Shown here: one piece after another, positions 1-10,712 of the stretch
Layout: each line of letters starts with the position of its first letter
Position numbering within the stretch: position 1 is the stretch's first letter
Assembly (NCBI GenBank): GCA_017472575.1
Contig: JAFUPX010000017.1
Span: 26,771 to 90,770, forward strand
Length of the DNA stretch: 64,000 nt
Direction: 5' to 3'
Origin: Clostridia bacterium
GTDB taxonomy: Bacteria > Bacillota > Clostridia > Oscillospirales > Acutalibacteraceae
Notes under the pieces: model-generated
Told to the model about the DNA's origin: nothing
Database searches by the model: none
What the model saw: the letters and a program-made list of their open reading frames with translations, nothing else
Program-made: the position numbers and the translations under genes

Positions 1-511
1 CCTCGATTACCGCATCCTCAGTTATTATTGCGTTTCTTAAATCGCATTTTATTCCGCCGAATATGCTTGTAAATTTAACCCCTGTAAAAACCTCGCCGTC
101 AAACCTTAAATTCTGTCCTGAAAAAAGAGCGGTGTATTCTTTGTTTTCGTCCTTTCGCTGAGCGTTTATTTTTGCTATCGCCGAGGTTGTTTTTTTATCA
201 AAAAAATCCTTGAAGATAAGTCTTATACCTACAACAACGATAACAAATGGCAGTATCAGCTTCCAAATCAGCTTAAAGCTTAAAATATCCTGACAGGCAA
301 GCAACAGCAAAATACCTATTCCAAATCCTATAGCACTTGCTGTTTTATCCTTGCCTGATATTAAATCTATACCGAATGGAACTATTAAAAACAGAGTCCA
401 CCAGCCGTCAAAAAAAATATCAAACGGCAATACTCCAAGCACCTTCATCGCGAGTAAAACTCCTACTGCAACAAGTGCTATACCCCATAAAACATTGTTG
501 AACTTTTTCAT
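1..511 (-). CDS. LiaF-like membrane protein, C-terminal part cut by window edge
   Basis: The reading frame opens with ATG at 511 behind a GGAGTG ribosome site and runs off the left edge, giving about 170 residues. The N-terminal half has two to three hydrophobic segments, starting MKKFNNVLWGIALVAVG, like the DUF5668 / LiaF membrane domain. It is followed by a soluble part containing FGGIKCDLRNA, which resembles the beta-rich LiaF C-terminal domain. LiaF proteins restrain the LiaRS cell-envelope stress two-component system; whether this one does so cannot be told because no liaRS is visible here. It could also be a general DUF5668 protein. Confidence 0.6.
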   Translation of the reverse strand, partial: MKKFNNVLWGIALVAVGVLLAMKVLGVLPFDIFFDGWWTLFLIVPFGIDLISGKDKTASAIGFGIGILLLLACQDILSFKLIWKLILPFVIVVVGIRLIFKDFFDKKTTSAIAKINAQRKDENKEYTALFSGQNLRFDGEVFTGVKFTSIFGGIKCDLRNAIITEDAVIE

Positions 512-557
512 TATAATCACTCCATAGCCTTGATTATAAGCTATAGCGAAAAATTTT

Positions 558-2687
558 TCAACAAAAAATTTTCACAAATAAATTAAATACAAAGCAAACT
601 GTTAAGCCGCAGGCGGTTGGTAAAGCGGCGGCTAAAAAGGTCCATTTAAGGCTGCCCGTTTCTTTTTTTACCGTCATAAGCGTTGTCGAGCACGGCCAGT
701 GCATAAGAGAAAATAAAATTACGCTGACAGCAGTTGCCGTATCCCAACCGTTAGCGGTAAGCAGAGCCTGCATCTCAGTTAAGCTGCCCATTTCAGTAAG
801 AGCTCCTGAGGACATATATGCCATTATAATTATAGGTACAACTATTTCATTGGCAGGAAATCCGAGAATAAAAGCGATAAGGATAACACCGTCCAGCCCA
901 AAAAGTTGAGCGAACGGGTCAAAAAAATCAGCGCACGCTTTAAGAAGACTTACATCTCCTACCTGAACATTGGCAAACAGCCAGATTACAAGTCCTGCCG
1001 GAGCCGCTACTGATACCGCTCTGCCGAGAACAAATAACGTACGGTCAAAAATCGAGCGGACTATAACCTTGCCTATCTGCGGTCTTCTGTAGGAGGGAAG
1101 CTCCAAAGTAAATGATGAGGGCACACCCTTGAGCAGAGTTCGGGAAAGCAGCTTTGTTACGGCAAAGGTCATAAAAATTCCAAAAAGGATAACCGCTGTT
1201 AAAAGCAGTGCCGAAGCAGCCGATGCCGCAATGCCTGAGGCAGATATAAAGAAAATACTTATCAGGGTTATTATAGTGGGAAATCTGCCGTTGCAGGGGA
1301 CGAAATTATTTGTAAGTATAGCCAGCAGCCGCACTCTGGGAGAATCAATTATTCTGCATCCGACAACTCCTGCAGCATTACAGCCAAAACCCATACACAT
1401 TGCGAGAGCCTGTTTTCCGCAAGCATTGCATTTTTTAAAGGGCTTATCAAGGTTATATGCAATTCTCGGAAGATATCCCGAATCTTCAAGTAATGTGAAG
1501 AGAGGGAAAAATATTGCCATAGGCGGAAGCATTACGGCAACCACCCATGCCAGCACCCTGTAAACTCCCTCAACCAAGGCTCCCCTAAGCCATTCAGGTG
1601 CGCCTAAGTATATAAACAAACCTCTTAGCTTATCCTCAGCAGAAAAAAGAAAATTTGAGAGCAGTTCAGACGGATAATTCGCCCCTACAATGGTTATCCA
1701 AAAAACAATTGCTAAAAAAATTAACATTATAGGATATCCGAAGACCTTGCTTGTCAGAATTTTATCCATTCGACGGTCGAACAGACTGTAGCCCTTTTTC
1801 TTTTCTTCCACAACCTCCCCTGCTATTTTTTCAGCGGCTTTTACAATTGAAGAAACTACCCTGTCTTCAAAAGAACTGTGGAAATTATTATCCTTTAATA
1901 TTTTATTTGCAAGATACACAGAGGACTGAACATTAGCCGCAGACATTATGTCATAGCCCAAATAATTATTTATTTCTTTAATAATACCTTTATCATTTTC
2001 AATAATTTTTAGCGCCAGCCACCTTGAATTGAGTCTTTTTAAGCTGCAATTATCTAAAGCAGGTTTAATAAGAGCAATTGCCTGTTCTGTTGCGGAATCA
2101 TATTTAACCTCATACTTATTGTTTTGCTTTTCTGCAATATCCAGAGTATCAAGCAGAGAGCAAACACTTTTCTTACTTCTCCCAACAGCGCCTACTACCG
2201 GCACTCCGAGAATTTCAGAAAGCCTTGTTAAATCAGGTGTTATACCCTTTTTTCTTGCCTCGTCCATAAGATTAACGCATACTATAACATTTTCGGCAAT
2301 CTCCATCGTTTGTAAAACAAGATTAAGATTTCTCTCTAAGCGTGTGGCATCGCATACAACCATAACGGCATCAGCCTCTCCGAAGCATATAAAGTTTCGG
2401 GCAACCTCCTCTTCGGCAGAGTGTGCCATTAAGGAATAAGTACCGGGGATATCAACTAAGATGTATGAATTTTTTTTAGATTTGCAAAATCCAAAGGCAT
2501 TTGCTACAGTCTTCCCAGGCCAGTTACCGGTATGCTGTTTCATACCTGTAAGACTGTTAAAAATCGTACTTTTGCCTACATTCGGGTTTCCCGCAAGAGC
2601 TATCACCTTATCCTCCGGAGAGCGTTTAGCGATATTAAGTCCGCCGTCAATCGCGCCCCTACCAACAGAAGTGTTCGTTAAACCCAT
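558..2687 (-). CDS. feoB: Ferrous iron transport protein B (GTPase permease)
   Basis: FeoB imports Fe(II) across the cytoplasmic membrane. This 709-residue protein has an N-terminal G domain with G1 GNPNVGKST at about residue 33, G3 DIPGTY and G4 NLMDEA. A helical linker follows, and then a multi-span region with two gate domains, including the cysteine-rich stretch with CNACGKQALAMCMGFGCN around residue 425. The length is normal for the family. It starts 15 bp after feoA ends, so the two form an operon. An ORF-rich opposite strand in this region is a coding shadow. No feoC is visible downstream. Confidence 0.97.
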   Translation of the reverse strand: MGLTNTSVGRGAIDGGLNIAKRSPEDKVIALAGNPNVGKSTIFNSLTGMKQHTGNWPGKTVANAFGFCKSKKNSYILVDIPGTYSLMAHSAEEEVARNFICFGEADAVMVVCDATRLERNLNLVLQTMEIAENVIVCVNLMDEARKKGITPDLTRLSEILGVPVVGAVGRSKKSVCSLLDTLDIAEKQNNKYEVKYDSATEQAIALIKPALDNCSLKRLNSRWLALKIIENDKGIIKEINNYLGYDIMSAANVQSSVYLANKILKDNNFHSSFEDRVVSSIVKAAEKIAGEVVEEKKKGYSLFDRRMDKILTSKVFGYPIMLIFLAIVFWITIVGANYPSELLSNFLFSAEDKLRGLFIYLGAPEWLRGALVEGVYRVLAWVVAVMLPPMAIFFPLFTLLEDSGYLPRIAYNLDKPFKKCNACGKQALAMCMGFGCNAAGVVGCRIIDSPRVRLLAILTNNFVPCNGRFPTIITLISIFFISASGIAASAASALLLTAVILFGIFMTFAVTKLLSRTLLKGVPSSFTLELPSYRRPQIGKVIVRSIFDRTLFVLGRAVSVAAPAGLVIWLFANVQVGDVSLLKACADFFDPFAQLFGLDGVILIAFILGFPANEIVVPIIIMAYMSSGALTEMGSLTEMQALLTANGWDTATAVSVILFSLMHWPCSTTLMTVKKETGSLKWTFLAAALPTACGLTVCFVFNLFVKIFC

Positions 2688-2702
2688 AATCTCGCCTCTC
2701 TT

Positions 2703-2927
2703 TTAAAAAGTAATCTCAATATCTCTGCAATCCTCACTTCTGATTGCAATAACCGCACCTCTTATAAGAAAAGCAGAGGGGTCTCCGGAAGGACTTTTGC
2801 CCAGACATTCGACCCTTGTTCCCTCCACAAGACCGATATCAAGCAATCTTCTGCGCATACTGCCTACAGAATTCAATTTTACTACAACAGCCGTTTGCCC
2901 CGGCTTTAATATATCTAAGGTTTGCAT
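2703..2927 (-). CDS. feoA: Ferrous iron transport accessory protein A
   Basis: A 74-residue SH3-like FeoA domain protein containing MRRRLLDIGLVEGTRVEC and the C-terminal LIRGAVIAIRSEDCRDIEI, both typical of the family. FeoA associates with FeoB and is needed for efficient ferrous iron import. It is the first gene of the feoAB operon, with a weak GAGATGG ribosome site. A perfect short palindrome lies about 45 bp upstream and may be the metal-responsive operator. Confidence 0.95.
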   Translation of the reverse strand: MQTLDILKPGQTAVVVKLNSVGSMRRRLLDIGLVEGTRVECLGKSPSGDPSAFLIRGAVIAIRSEDCRDIEITF

Positions 2928-2939
2928 TTTACCATCTCA

Positions 2940-3000
2940 TTTGTATAGTTTCTTCTATGATATACTATTCAAACAGAAATTCTGTTGTTACCCTAAACAA
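2940..3000 (-). promoter_or_regulatory. feoAB promoter region with palindromic candidate operator
   Basis: The 121-bp gap between feoA and the ftsH terminator contains a perfect 7-1-7 palindrome, AACAGAAATTCTGTT, at 2972-2986. A possible minus-strand -35 (TTGAAT) and -10 (TATACA) flank it with a wide 19-bp spacer, so the core promoter is uncertain. A repressor site is expected in front of feoA, but the palindrome does not match the classical Fur box, so the regulator is not identified. Confidence 0.45.
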
Positions 3001-3011
3001 TATTTTAGACA

Positions 3012-3041
3012 CAAAAAAACACAGCCCTTTCGGGCTGTGTT
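3012..3041 (-). terminator. Rho-independent terminator of the ftsH operon
   Basis: A 10-bp perfect stem (AACACAGCCC with GGGCTGTGTT) around a four-base loop is followed on the minus strand by seven T residues, immediately after the ftsH stop codon. Confidence 0.9.
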
Positions 3042-3048
3042 AAAAATT

Positions 3049-4884
3049 TTATTCTGCTTCCATTATACGGCGGAAGTCCTCGCCGGAAATTTTTTCGTTT
3101 TCAAAAAGCTCCTTTGCAACCTGATGAAGCTTAGGCATAGCACCCTGCAAAAGCTCGAGAGCCTTTCTATACTGCTGCATAACAATGCCTTCAATTTCCT
3201 CATCGATAACAGCGGCAGTTTTTTCAGAGTAGTTAGGCGTTGAAGAGAAATCTCTGCCTAAGAACACCTCGTTGTTATCGTTGCCGTAGGTTACAAGACC
3301 CAACTTATCGCTCATACCGAAACGTGTAACCATTTGTCTTGCAAGGTCGGTTGCACGCTGGATATCATTTGAAGCACCTGTGCATACATCGTCCTGCGTA
3401 AGCTGTTCGGCGGCTCTGCCTCCGAGCAGAGAGCAAATCTGCTCTAACATCTGGTTTTTAGAGGTGTGACCCTTTTCATCAGTAGGAAGATACATTGTAT
3501 ATCCTGCCGCCATACCGCGACGGATAATGGAAATCTGATGAACGGGGTCCTGAGTTGGTAAGAAGTAAGAAACAACAGCGTGACCTGCCTCATGATAGGA
3601 GGTAACCATTTTATCCTTATCCCTTACAATATGGGATTTCTTTTCAGCTCCCATAACAACCTTAATTGTAGCCTCCTCTATTTCCTCCTGAGTTATAGCC
3701 TTTTTCTTATGGCGAACTGCCAATAAAGCAGACTCATTAAGAAGATTTTCAAGGTCGGCTCCGGTAAAGCCGGAGGTTGATTTAGCAATGGTTTTAAGGT
3801 TAACATCGGGGCCTAACGGCTTACCGCGTGAGTGAACCTTAAGAATTTCCTCTCTGCCCTTAACATCAGGGTAATTTACTGTTATCTGACGGTCAAATCT
3901 GCCGGGACGCAGCAGCGCGCGGTCGAGTATATCGGGGCGGTTTGTTGCCGCCATAACGATAACTCCCTCGTTTATGCCGAAGCCGTCCATCTCAACAAGA
4001 AGCTGGTTTAAGGTCTGCTCTCGTTCATCATGACCTCCGCCTAAGCCCGCTCCGCGCTGACGGCCTACAGCGTCAATCTCGTCAATAAAAATAATAGCCG
4101 GAGCTTCTTTTTTAGCCTCACCGAAAAGGTCACGCACACGGGAAGCGCCCACGCCAACGAACATCTCAACGAAATCAGAACCCGAAATTGAGAAGAAAGG
4201 AACTCCTGCCTCGCCTGCAACAGCACGGGCAAGCAAGGTCTTACCTGTTCCCGGAGGACCTACAAGCAAAACACCCTTCGGTATTCTTGCGCCTAAATCG
4301 TTAAACTTCTTAGGGTCTTTAAGGAAATCGACTATCTCAGCCATTTCTTCCTTTTCCTCATCTGCGCCTGCAACATCGGCAAAGGTTGTTTTCTTACGGT
4401 TATCATTTTTCTTAACCTTAGCCTTGCCGAAGCCCATAGTTTTATCGGCACCCATTCCCGCGCTCATCTTCTTCATCATAAATATCCAGAAGAAAATCAT
4501 AACTGCAAGAATTATTAAAGTAGGTAGAAGGCTTATAAGCCAGGATGCCTGACCCCCGCTTTTATAATCGTATTTAATTTGCTTTGAACCTTCGTTTTCC
4601 TCATTGATTTTCATAACCGCTTCATTTACGTCATTATAGAAAATCGAGGCATCTGCCACAGTGTAGCGATAGGTCTTATTATCGGCTCGTTTTGTGTAAA
4701 TAAGCTCTCCGCTGTAAAGATTCAGCTCATACTCTGAAATCTCGTTATTTTTAACCATTTCAACGATTTCATAGTATTTGGTTTGACTTGTACTCTTTGA
4801 AAGATAGGAAACCGACATTATTGAAATTATAAGAACAATCGGTATACCTATAAAAAGAAGTACATTCTTAAGGTTTTTATTCAA
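3049..4884 (-). CDS. ftsH: ATP-dependent zinc metalloprotease FtsH
   Basis: A membrane-anchored AAA+ protease that degrades misfolded membrane proteins and regulatory proteins. In its 611 residues there are two N-terminal membrane segments with an extracytoplasmic loop, a Walker A GPPGTGKT near residue 210, a Walker [12 protein letters not shown], the second region of homology, and the zinc protease motif HEAGH near residue 430. The start is TTG (4882-4884) behind GAGAGGAG; no ATG is well placed. It follows hpt by 15 bp and ends the rnj-rplI-dnaB-tilS-hpt-ftsH run. The order tilS-hpt-ftsH is conserved in Firmicutes. Confidence 0.98.
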   Translation of the reverse strand: MNKNLKNVLLFIGIPIVLIISIMSVSYLSKSTSQTKYYEIVEMVKNNEISEYELNLYSGELIYTKRADNKTYRYTVADASIFYNDVNEAVMKINEENEGSKQIKYDYKSGGQASWLISLLPTLIILAVMIFFWIFMMKKMSAGMGADKTMGFGKAKVKKNDNRKKTTFADVAGADEEKEEMAEIVDFLKDPKKFNDLGARIPKGVLLVGPPGTGKTLLARAVAGEAGVPFFSISGSDFVEMFVGVGASRVRDLFGEAKKEAPAIIFIDEIDAVGRQRGAGLGGGHDEREQTLNQLLVEMDGFGINEGVIVMAATNRPDILDRALLRPGRFDRQITVNYPDVKGREEILKVHSRGKPLGPDVNLKTIAKSTSGFTGADLENLLNESALLAVRHKKKAITQEEIEEATIKVVMGAEKKSHIVRDKDKMVTSYHEAGHAVVSYFLPTQDPVHQISIIRRGMAAGYTMYLPTDEKGHTSKNQMLEQICSLLGGRAAEQLTQDDVCTGASNDIQRATDLARQMVTRFGMSDKLGLVTYGNDNNEVFLGRDFSSTPNYSEKTAAVIDEEIEGIVMQQYRKALELLQGAMPKLHQVAKELFENEKISGEDFRRIMEAE

Positions 4885-4899
4885 CTAAATTCTCCTCTC

Positions 4900-5445
4900 T
4901 TATTTGTCGGAATATACGCTTTCGTCAAGAACTCCCACAAAGGGCAGATTTCTGTATTTCTCATCGTAATCAAGTCCGTACCCTACAACAAACTCATCAG
5001 GTACCTCCTTGCCGACATAATCAGCCTTTATATCAGCCCTTCTGTTAGCAGGCTTATCAAGAAAAGCACACACCTTGATGCTTGCGGCATTACGGTCAAA
5101 AAGTAAATTTTTAAGATATGCCAAAGTAACACCGGAATCCAAAATATCCTCAACAAGTAGGATATCCATACCGTCGGGATTTATATCAAGGTCTTTTTTA
5201 AACTTTACAACACCGGTTGTTTTTGTGCCACTGTAGGAGGAAACCGCCATAAAATCAATCTGGCAGTCACATGTTATATTACGCATAATATCCGCCATAA
5301 ATACAACAGCGCCCTTTAAAACGCTTACAAGTAACAGCTTTTTATCCTTATAATCCTCGGATATTTGTTTTCCTAAACGAGCACATATCTCCTTTATTTC
5401 TTCTTCCGAAACAAGAACCTTTGCTATATCCTTTTCAATATTCAT
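4900..5445 (-). CDS. hpt: Hypoxanthine phosphoribosyltransferase
   Basis: A purine salvage enzyme converting hypoxanthine or guanine plus PRPP to IMP or GMP. The 181-residue type I phosphoribosyltransferase carries the PRPP-binding motif [17 protein letters not shown] near residue 100 and the flexible-loop [10 protein letters not shown]. Its ATG overlaps the tilS stop codon (ATGA), implying translational coupling. The neighbours tilS and ftsH support the assignment. Confidence 0.96.
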   Translation of the reverse strand: MNIEKDIAKVLVSEEEIKEICARLGKQISEDYKDKKLLLVSVLKGAVVFMADIMRNITCDCQIDFMAVSSYSGTKTTGVVKFKKDLDINPDGMDILLVEDILDSGVTLAYLKNLLFDRNAASIKVCAFLDKPANRRADIKADYVGKEVPDEFVVGYGLDYDEKYRNLPFVGVLDESVYSDK

Positions 5446-6734
5446 TCTATATTCCCCTTAACGCTGATTTTAATAATCCTTTTTGTTTTATCTGTTACAG
5501 CGCACCTTGCGGCAACGCCTATTCCGTAAATCCAGATAACGCCGCTATCATCCGCCAAAACAGGCCAGAATTCCCTTTGTTCAACCGGAATTTTATATTC
5601 GTTATAGAGCTTTTTCAGGGTTTTCGTCTCCCTTTTTCCGCAAATACGAATATTATCTCCGGGTAATCTTGTCCGAAATACTGATTTTCCCATTATTTTA
5701 TCACAGTCTAACGAACTTTTTAATAACAAATTATGAATTTTTTTATCCTCTTTAATTATTTCAACTGTGAAAGGGTTTTCTGTCAATCTCTCATTAGCTT
5801 TTTTAACAGTTAACCTGCCGTTTTTTGACTCTGCCTGCAGGTTTTCGGGCAAGCTTTGTCTTCCGCCTTTTAAGGCACAAGCATAAAGTCTTTCAATATG
5901 AAAACTATCGAGACTGCTTTGCGTTAAAAAGGAGGATACAAATTTCTTTAGTACTCTTTTTGCAACCGCAGGCGGAAGGCTTGACAGGCCGTCGGCTTTA
6001 AGACTGCCCGTTTCGGTATTTTCCGAAAGATACTTTTCCGCCGCCGATTTTAAGACCGCATTATCCTCTCTTAAAGCGTTGCAAGCCCTTACAGCCGAAA
6101 TCTCCGCCTCAGGGTTAATTTCCTTTAAAACCGGTATAACGCTGTGGCGAATTTTATTTCTTGTATAATCATCCGAATTATTCGTGCTGTCAGTTACATA
6201 ATCGAGCTTATTTTCTCTGCAATAATTTTCAATATCCTGCCTTGTGCAGAAAATAAGCGGACGGATAAATTTATCCCTTTTAGGAGGTATTCCGCAAAGC
6301 CCCTCCGCACCGCTTCCTCTGGTAAGGTTAAAAATAACCGTTTCAAGATTATCGCTGGCGGTATGCGCGGTAGCAACTGCACCACCCTTAGAAACCTCAT
6401 CAAAAAAAGCGTACCTAAGCCGCCTTGCGGCAAGCTCTGTGCTTATTTTGTTTTCCTTTGCAAAAAGCGGAACATCTTCTCTTTTAACAGTTATTTCAAC
6501 ACCCAGCTTGCGGCAAAGCTCTACAGCAAACTGCTCGTCCCTGTCAGCCTCCGCCCCTCTTATAAGGTGATTAAAATGAGCGGCATAAACTTCAATTCCG
6601 AGCGTATTTTTAAGCTCGCACAAGCAAGAAAGCAGTGCAACTGAATCCGCTCCCCCCGACAGGGCTACGGTAACTCTTTCTACACCGTCTAAAAGAGAGA
6701 ATTTCTCTATTGCCTTTAAAACCTTTTCTTTCAT
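5442..6734 (-). CDS. tilS: tRNA(Ile)-lysidine synthetase
   Basis: Modifies C34 of tRNA-Ile(CAU) to lysidine so that it reads AUA codons. The N-terminal ATP pyrophosphatase domain has the P-loop SGGADS at residues 26-31 and the HFNHLIRG and [11 protein letters not shown] segments; the C-terminal half is the TilS substrate-binding region. The start is taken as the ATG at 6732-6734, which overlaps the dnaB stop by one base (TAATG). A 16-codon in-frame extension upstream would lie inside dnaB and has no ribosome site. The length of 430 residues is normal. Confidence 0.95.
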   Translation of the reverse strand: MKEKVLKAIEKFSLLDGVERVTVALSGGADSVALLSCLCELKNTLGIEVYAAHFNHLIRGAEADRDEQFAVELCRKLGVEITVKREDVPLFAKENKISTELAARRLRYAFFDEVSKGGAVATAHTASDNLETVIFNLTRGSGAEGLCGIPPKRDKFIRPLIFCTRQDIENYCRENKLDYVTDSTNNSDDYTRNKIRHSVIPVLKEINPEAEISAVRACNALREDNAVLKSAAEKYLSENTETGSLKADGLSSLPPAVAKRVLKKFVSSFLTQSSLDSFHIERLYACALKGGRQSLPENLQAESKNGRLTVKKANERLTENPFTVEIIKEDKKIHNLLLKSSLDCDKIMGKSVFRTRLPGDNIRICGKRETKTLKKLYNEYKIPVEQREFWPVLADDSGVIWIYGIGVAARCAVTDKTKRIIKISVKGNIE

Positions 6735-8104
6735 TATCTGAACACATCCACAGAGGTAAAGCGGGTGAACTGACCGTCCCAATGCATATCAATAGTACCG
6801 ATTTCACCGTGACGGTTTTTCGCCACAATACATTTAGCCTTATTAGGGTCTCCTCTGTCCTCGTCCTCGCTCTTTTCGTTATCGTAATAGGTTTCTCTGT
6901 AAAGGAAAAGAACTATATCCGCATCCTGCTCAATAGAGCCTGATTCTCTAAGATCTGAAAGCGCAGGAATATGGGATTTACCCTTTGCCTCGGTGGCACG
7001 GGAAAGCTGAGCGCAGGTTATAACCGGAACCTTAAGCTCCTTAGCCATAATTTTGAGATTTCTTGTTATCTCCTGAACCTCCAAAGCACGGTTTTCAATA
7101 GGTCTTGAGGATTTCATAAGACCTAAATAATCGATAACAACAAGGTCAACCTTTTTCATTCTGCGAAGCTTCGCCTTCATTTCGGGAACGGTAATGGTAG
7201 AGGTTTCATCAAAATAGATTTCCGCCTTTGAAAGATTATCTCCCGCCTGAGCAAGCCTTGTCCATTCATCGGTATCAAGCTCGCCTGTACGCAGCTTTTC
7301 GCTTTTTATTCCGGCTTCGCTCGAAAGCATACGCTGAGCCAACTGGTCGCGCGTCATTTCAAGAGAGAAGAAGCAGACCGTTTTGCCTGCATTAACCGCA
7401 ACATTTCTTGCTATATTAAGCGCAAACGAGGTTTTACCCATACCTGGACGGGCTCCAAGAATAATAAGGTCAGATTTATTAAGACCCGTAATCATCTTAT
7501 CAAGCGCACCTATGCCGCAGGGTATACCGATATAGTCCTCCCTCGTTTCGGGGTCGGACATTTTTAAAAGGCGGTCATAGGTCTCGGCTTCAATAACACT
7601 TTTAATATGAGTAAGACCCGAAATCTCCCTGCCCTCGCGTATTTCATAAATTCGCTGTTCAGCCGAATCGAGCAGCTTGCCCGAATCAAGAAGATTTTCA
7701 TTAATATCCTTAATAATATCCTGAGCCGCTCCCATTAAGGCTCGAGCATAATACCGCTCCCTTATAATGGCAACGTATGTAAGAACATTTGCGGAGGAGG
7801 GCACTGACTGAACAAGCTGAGTTAAATAAGCCTTTCCGCCTGATTCATCATATTCTCCGCTCTTTTTGAGCTTTTCGAGCAGCGAAACCAAATCTATCGG
7901 CTGGTTAAGCTCGAACATCGAAGAAAGAATACTGTAGATGGTGCGGTGCTGAGGAATATAAAAATATTCTATTTTCATCTGAGGTGCTATATCGTTATAG
8001 CTCTTAGGGTCGATTATAACCGAGCCTAAAACCGCCTGCTCGGCTTCAACCGAGTAAGGCAGTCTTCCGCCCTCAAAATCGAAAACTAACTTTTCATCAC
8101 TCAT
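6734..8104 (-). CDS. dnaB: Replicative DNA helicase
   Basis: The hexameric helicase that unwinds DNA at the replication fork (DnaC in Bacillus nomenclature). Its 456 residues comprise an N-terminal helical domain (PYSVEAEQAVLGSVI), a linker, and a RecA-like C-terminal domain with Walker A GARPGMGKT near residue 210 and the LVVIDYLGLM Walker B. The gene lies directly downstream of rplI and overlaps tilS. The rplI-dnaB neighbourhood is common across bacteria. Confidence 0.97.
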   Translation of the reverse strand: MSDEKLVFDFEGGRLPYSVEAEQAVLGSVIIDPKSYNDIAPQMKIEYFYIPQHRTIYSILSSMFELNQPIDLVSLLEKLKKSGEYDESGGKAYLTQLVQSVPSSANVLTYVAIIRERYYARALMGAAQDIIKDINENLLDSGKLLDSAEQRIYEIREGREISGLTHIKSVIEAETYDRLLKMSDPETREDYIGIPCGIGALDKMITGLNKSDLIILGARPGMGKTSFALNIARNVAVNAGKTVCFFSLEMTRDQLAQRMLSSEAGIKSEKLRTGELDTDEWTRLAQAGDNLSKAEIYFDETSTITVPEMKAKLRRMKKVDLVVIDYLGLMKSSRPIENRALEVQEITRNLKIMAKELKVPVITCAQLSRATEAKGKSHIPALSDLRESGSIEQDADIVLFLYRETYYDNEKSEDEDRGDPNKAKCIVAKNRHGEIGTIDMHWDGQFTRFTSVDVFR

Positions 8105-8126
8105 TTTTTTGCTCCGTTGTTTTAAA

Positions 8127-8567
8127 TTACTCTGTTACTTTTACAGTTACCTTTGCTGTAATTCCGGTATAGAGTTTTATATCTGCGGTGTATTCACCGA
8201 AGTTTTTGATATCCGCAACGCTCATTTTCTTGCGGTCAATCTCAATGCCGAGGCTGTTTTTTATTTCAGCCGCAATTTCCTTAGAGGTTACAGAGCCGAA
8301 AAGTCTTCCGCCCTGACCTGCCTTTGCCTTTATTTCAACCGACTTACCGTTAAGAAGAGCGGCAGTTGCTTTGGCGGCGTCAATCTCCTCCTGCTTGTGG
8401 TGAGCCTTTGCCTCCTCTCGGCTTTTTAATTCCGAAAGAGCGGCTTTGTCTGCCTCAACAGCTAAATTCTTCGGGAAAAGGAAGTTTCTGGCGTATCCGT
8501 CCGATACATTGCAAAGCTCTCCTTTTTTTCCGTGACCTTTAACATCTGCTAATAATACTACTTTCAT
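8127..8567 (-). CDS. rplI: 50S ribosomal protein bL9
   Basis: A large-subunit ribosomal protein of 146 residues. The N-terminal signature [21 protein letters not shown] and [13 protein letters not shown] binds 23S rRNA, joined by a long central helix to the C-terminal domain. The length fits the family. It lies 10 bp downstream of the RNase J gene and 22 bp upstream of dnaB, so it is probably cotranscribed with both. Confidence 0.97.
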   Translation of the reverse strand: MKVVLLADVKGHGKKGELCNVSDGYARNFLFPKNLAVEADKAALSELKSREEAKAHHKQEEIDAAKATAALLNGKSVEIKAKAGQGGRLFGSVTSKEIAAEIKNSLGIEIDRKKMSVADIKNFGEYTADIKLYTGITAKVTVKVTE

Positions 8568-8577
8568 AACTATTCTC

Positions 8578-10449
8578 CTATACTTCCATAATAATCGGTA
8601 ATACCATAGGACTGCGGCGTGTTCTTGAGTAGAGGAAGCGTGAAACTCCGTCCTTCATTTTGGTCTTAATGGTAGTCCAATCTCTTACATTACCTATATA
8701 ACATCGCTCTAAAACATCGCTTACAAGCTCTGTTATCTCATTCATAAGGGTTTCTGATTCCTTAACATAAACAAAGCCTCTCGATACAACATCAGGACCC
8801 GATACAACCTCTCTGGTAACCGAATCAATGGATACAGCGATTACTATTATACCGTCGTTGGATAAATTCTTTCTGTCCCTTAAAACAATGCTGCCTACGT
8901 CCCCTACGCCGAGTCCGTCAACCAGAACTCTGCCAGCAGTAACACTTTCGGCGGTTTTAACGCTTTTATTTGTAAGCTCTATAACCTCACCGTTATTAGC
9001 TATGATTATATTATCCTCAGGTATGCCCATTTGAGAACCTAACTGCGCGTGCTTCATAAGATGTTTCTGCTCGCCGTGAACAGGAATGAAATACTTGGGC
9101 TTAACGATACTAAGCATCAGCTTAAGCTCTTCTTGACAGGCGTGTCCCGAAACGTGAACATCATACATACGCTCGTAAACAACATTTGCGCCTCGCTTCA
9201 TAAGTTCGTTTACAACCTTACCTACCAGCTTTTCATTGCCGGGAATAGGCGTTGCTGAAATAATTATCATATCACCCGGCATAATTTCCACCTGCCGATG
9301 CTCAGAAAAAGCCATTCTGTGCAATGCGGAAAGCGGCTCGCCCTGAGAACCGGTAGTAACAACAACAAGCTGTTCGGGAGCATAGTTCTTTATCATTTCG
9401 ATATCAATTAAAACACCGTCCGGAATGTCCAGATAGCCTAACTGTGCGGCAACAGTTACAACATTTATCATACTTCTGCCCGAAACCGCCACCTTACGGT
9501 TACAATGTACCGCCTCATCAATTATCTGCTGAATACGGTGAATATTAGAAGAAAAGGTTGCAACTATTATCCTGTGGTTTTCAGCCTTTTTGAAAAGATT
9601 TGAGAACGAGCCTCCCACAAGTCTTTCAGAGGAGGTATATCCGGGGCGCTCAGCATTAGTAGAATCCGAAAGGAGCGCTAAAACACCCTTTTGACCCAAT
9701 TGCGCAAACTTTCCTATATCAATAACATAATCGTCAATGGGAGTAGTATCAATCTTAAAGTCGCCTGTATGGACAACCGTTCCGGCTCCGCAGGAAATTG
9801 CAAAGCCTACCGCATCAGGTATAGAGTGGTTAACATGGATAAATTCAACGCTGAATTTTCCAAGCTGAACCTTTTGACCGGGAGCAACAACATTTAAATT
9901 AGCATCGGATAAAAGCCTATGCTCCTTTAATTTCCCCTCGATAAGCCCAACTGTAAGTCTGGTTGCATAAATCGGAAGATTGAAGTTTTTAAGCAGGTAC
10001 GGAATCGCACCGATATGATCCTCATGTCCGTGAGTAACAACAAGTCCCTTTATCTTGTCCCTGTTTTCAAGAACATAGGTAAAATCGGGAATAACTATAT
10101 CAATTCCGGGGGTTTCCTCATCAGGGAAAGACATTCCGCAGTCAACAAGGAACATATCCCCGTCATACTCATACATTGTTATATTCTTGCCTATTTCTCC
10201 AAGACCGCCTAACGGTATAATCTTCAACGGCTTTTTAGGCACCGATGTATTTTTCTTTCTTCCGGCGGCAGGCTTTGAATACTTTCTTGTACTTTGATTA
10301 CCTTTATTTGTCTTACGGCTCTGGTTATCCGCCTTTGTAGTTTTCTTTGCAGATGCTGTCTTAGGGCTTTGAGTATTCTGCTTTACATTTCGTGTGTTTT
10401 TATTACTTCTTTGTTTTTTCTGATCTTTTGTCCGGGAATTTTCGATCAT
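8578..10449 (-). CDS. Ribonuclease J
   Basis: A metallo-beta-lactamase-fold RNase combining 5'-3' exonuclease and endonuclease activity, central to mRNA turnover in Firmicutes. The zinc motif [16 protein letters not shown] and the beta-CASP motifs ([15 protein letters not shown]) are present, with the C-terminal domain after about residue 520. The 623-residue length exceeds the roughly 555 of RnjA because of a 70-residue basic, low-complexity N-terminal tail rich in K, Q, N, T and S. That tail is probably disordered and RNA- or ribosome-binding. It is the first gene of the run towards ftsH. RnjA versus RnjB cannot be decided from the sequence alone. Confidence 0.95.
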   Translation of the reverse strand: MIENSRTKDQKKQRSNKNTRNVKQNTQSPKTASAKKTTKADNQSRKTNKGNQSTRKYSKPAAGRKKNTSVPKKPLKIIPLGGLGEIGKNITMYEYDGDMFLVDCGMSFPDEETPGIDIVIPDFTYVLENRDKIKGLVVTHGHEDHIGAIPYLLKNFNLPIYATRLTVGLIEGKLKEHRLLSDANLNVVAPGQKVQLGKFSVEFIHVNHSIPDAVGFAISCGAGTVVHTGDFKIDTTPIDDYVIDIGKFAQLGQKGVLALLSDSTNAERPGYTSSERLVGGSFSNLFKKAENHRIIVATFSSNIHRIQQIIDEAVHCNRKVAVSGRSMINVVTVAAQLGYLDIPDGVLIDIEMIKNYAPEQLVVVTTGSQGEPLSALHRMAFSEHRQVEIMPGDMIIISATPIPGNEKLVGKVVNELMKRGANVVYERMYDVHVSGHACQEELKLMLSIVKPKYFIPVHGEQKHLMKHAQLGSQMGIPEDNIIIANNGEVIELTNKSVKTAESVTAGRVLVDGLGVGDVGSIVLRDRKNLSNDGIIVIAVSIDSVTREVVSGPDVVSRGFVYVKESETLMNEITELVSDVLERCYIGNVRDWTTIKTKMKDGVSRFLYSRTRRSPMVLPIIMEV

Positions 10450-10565
10450 TAAATATTTTTCTCCTTTTTTTGTTTTTATTATGTATAATACCGCACCGCA
10501 CGCTCGGCACAGTAAAAATAATCATTATAACGATAATAACCCACATTAATACATATATATAGTCT

Positions 10566-10595
10566 ATTTTACATTTATATTATACTAATTGTCAA
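10566..10595 (-). promoter_or_regulatory. Candidate promoter of the rnj operon
   Basis: On the minus strand, TTGACA (10590-10595) is followed after 18 bp by TAAAAT (10566-10571). It would give a 5' leader of about 115 nt to the RNase J gene. The spacer is one base longer than ideal. Confidence 0.5.
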
Positions 10596-10664
10596 GCAAT
10601 TTATATAATTGTAAAACATTTTATATAAATTATTGTCTTTAACGGAAAAAATATGCTTTTATTA

Positions 10665-10692
10665 TTGATTTTTCCGAATTAAAATATATAAT
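10665..10692 (+). promoter_or_regulatory. Candidate promoter of the CapA-like lipoprotein gene
   Basis: TTGATT (10665-10670), a 16-bp spacer and TATAAT (10687-10692) place the transcription start just ahead of the GAGGTG ribosome site at 10701, so the leader would be very short. Confidence 0.5.
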
Positions 10693-10712
10693 TATTGTAC
10701 GAGGTGTTTGTT

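Noticed and set aside
6144-6644. 166-codon plus-strand frame opposite tilS
   Set aside because: It is a shadow of tilS: no ribosome site, biased composition, and complete overlap with a well-supported gene.
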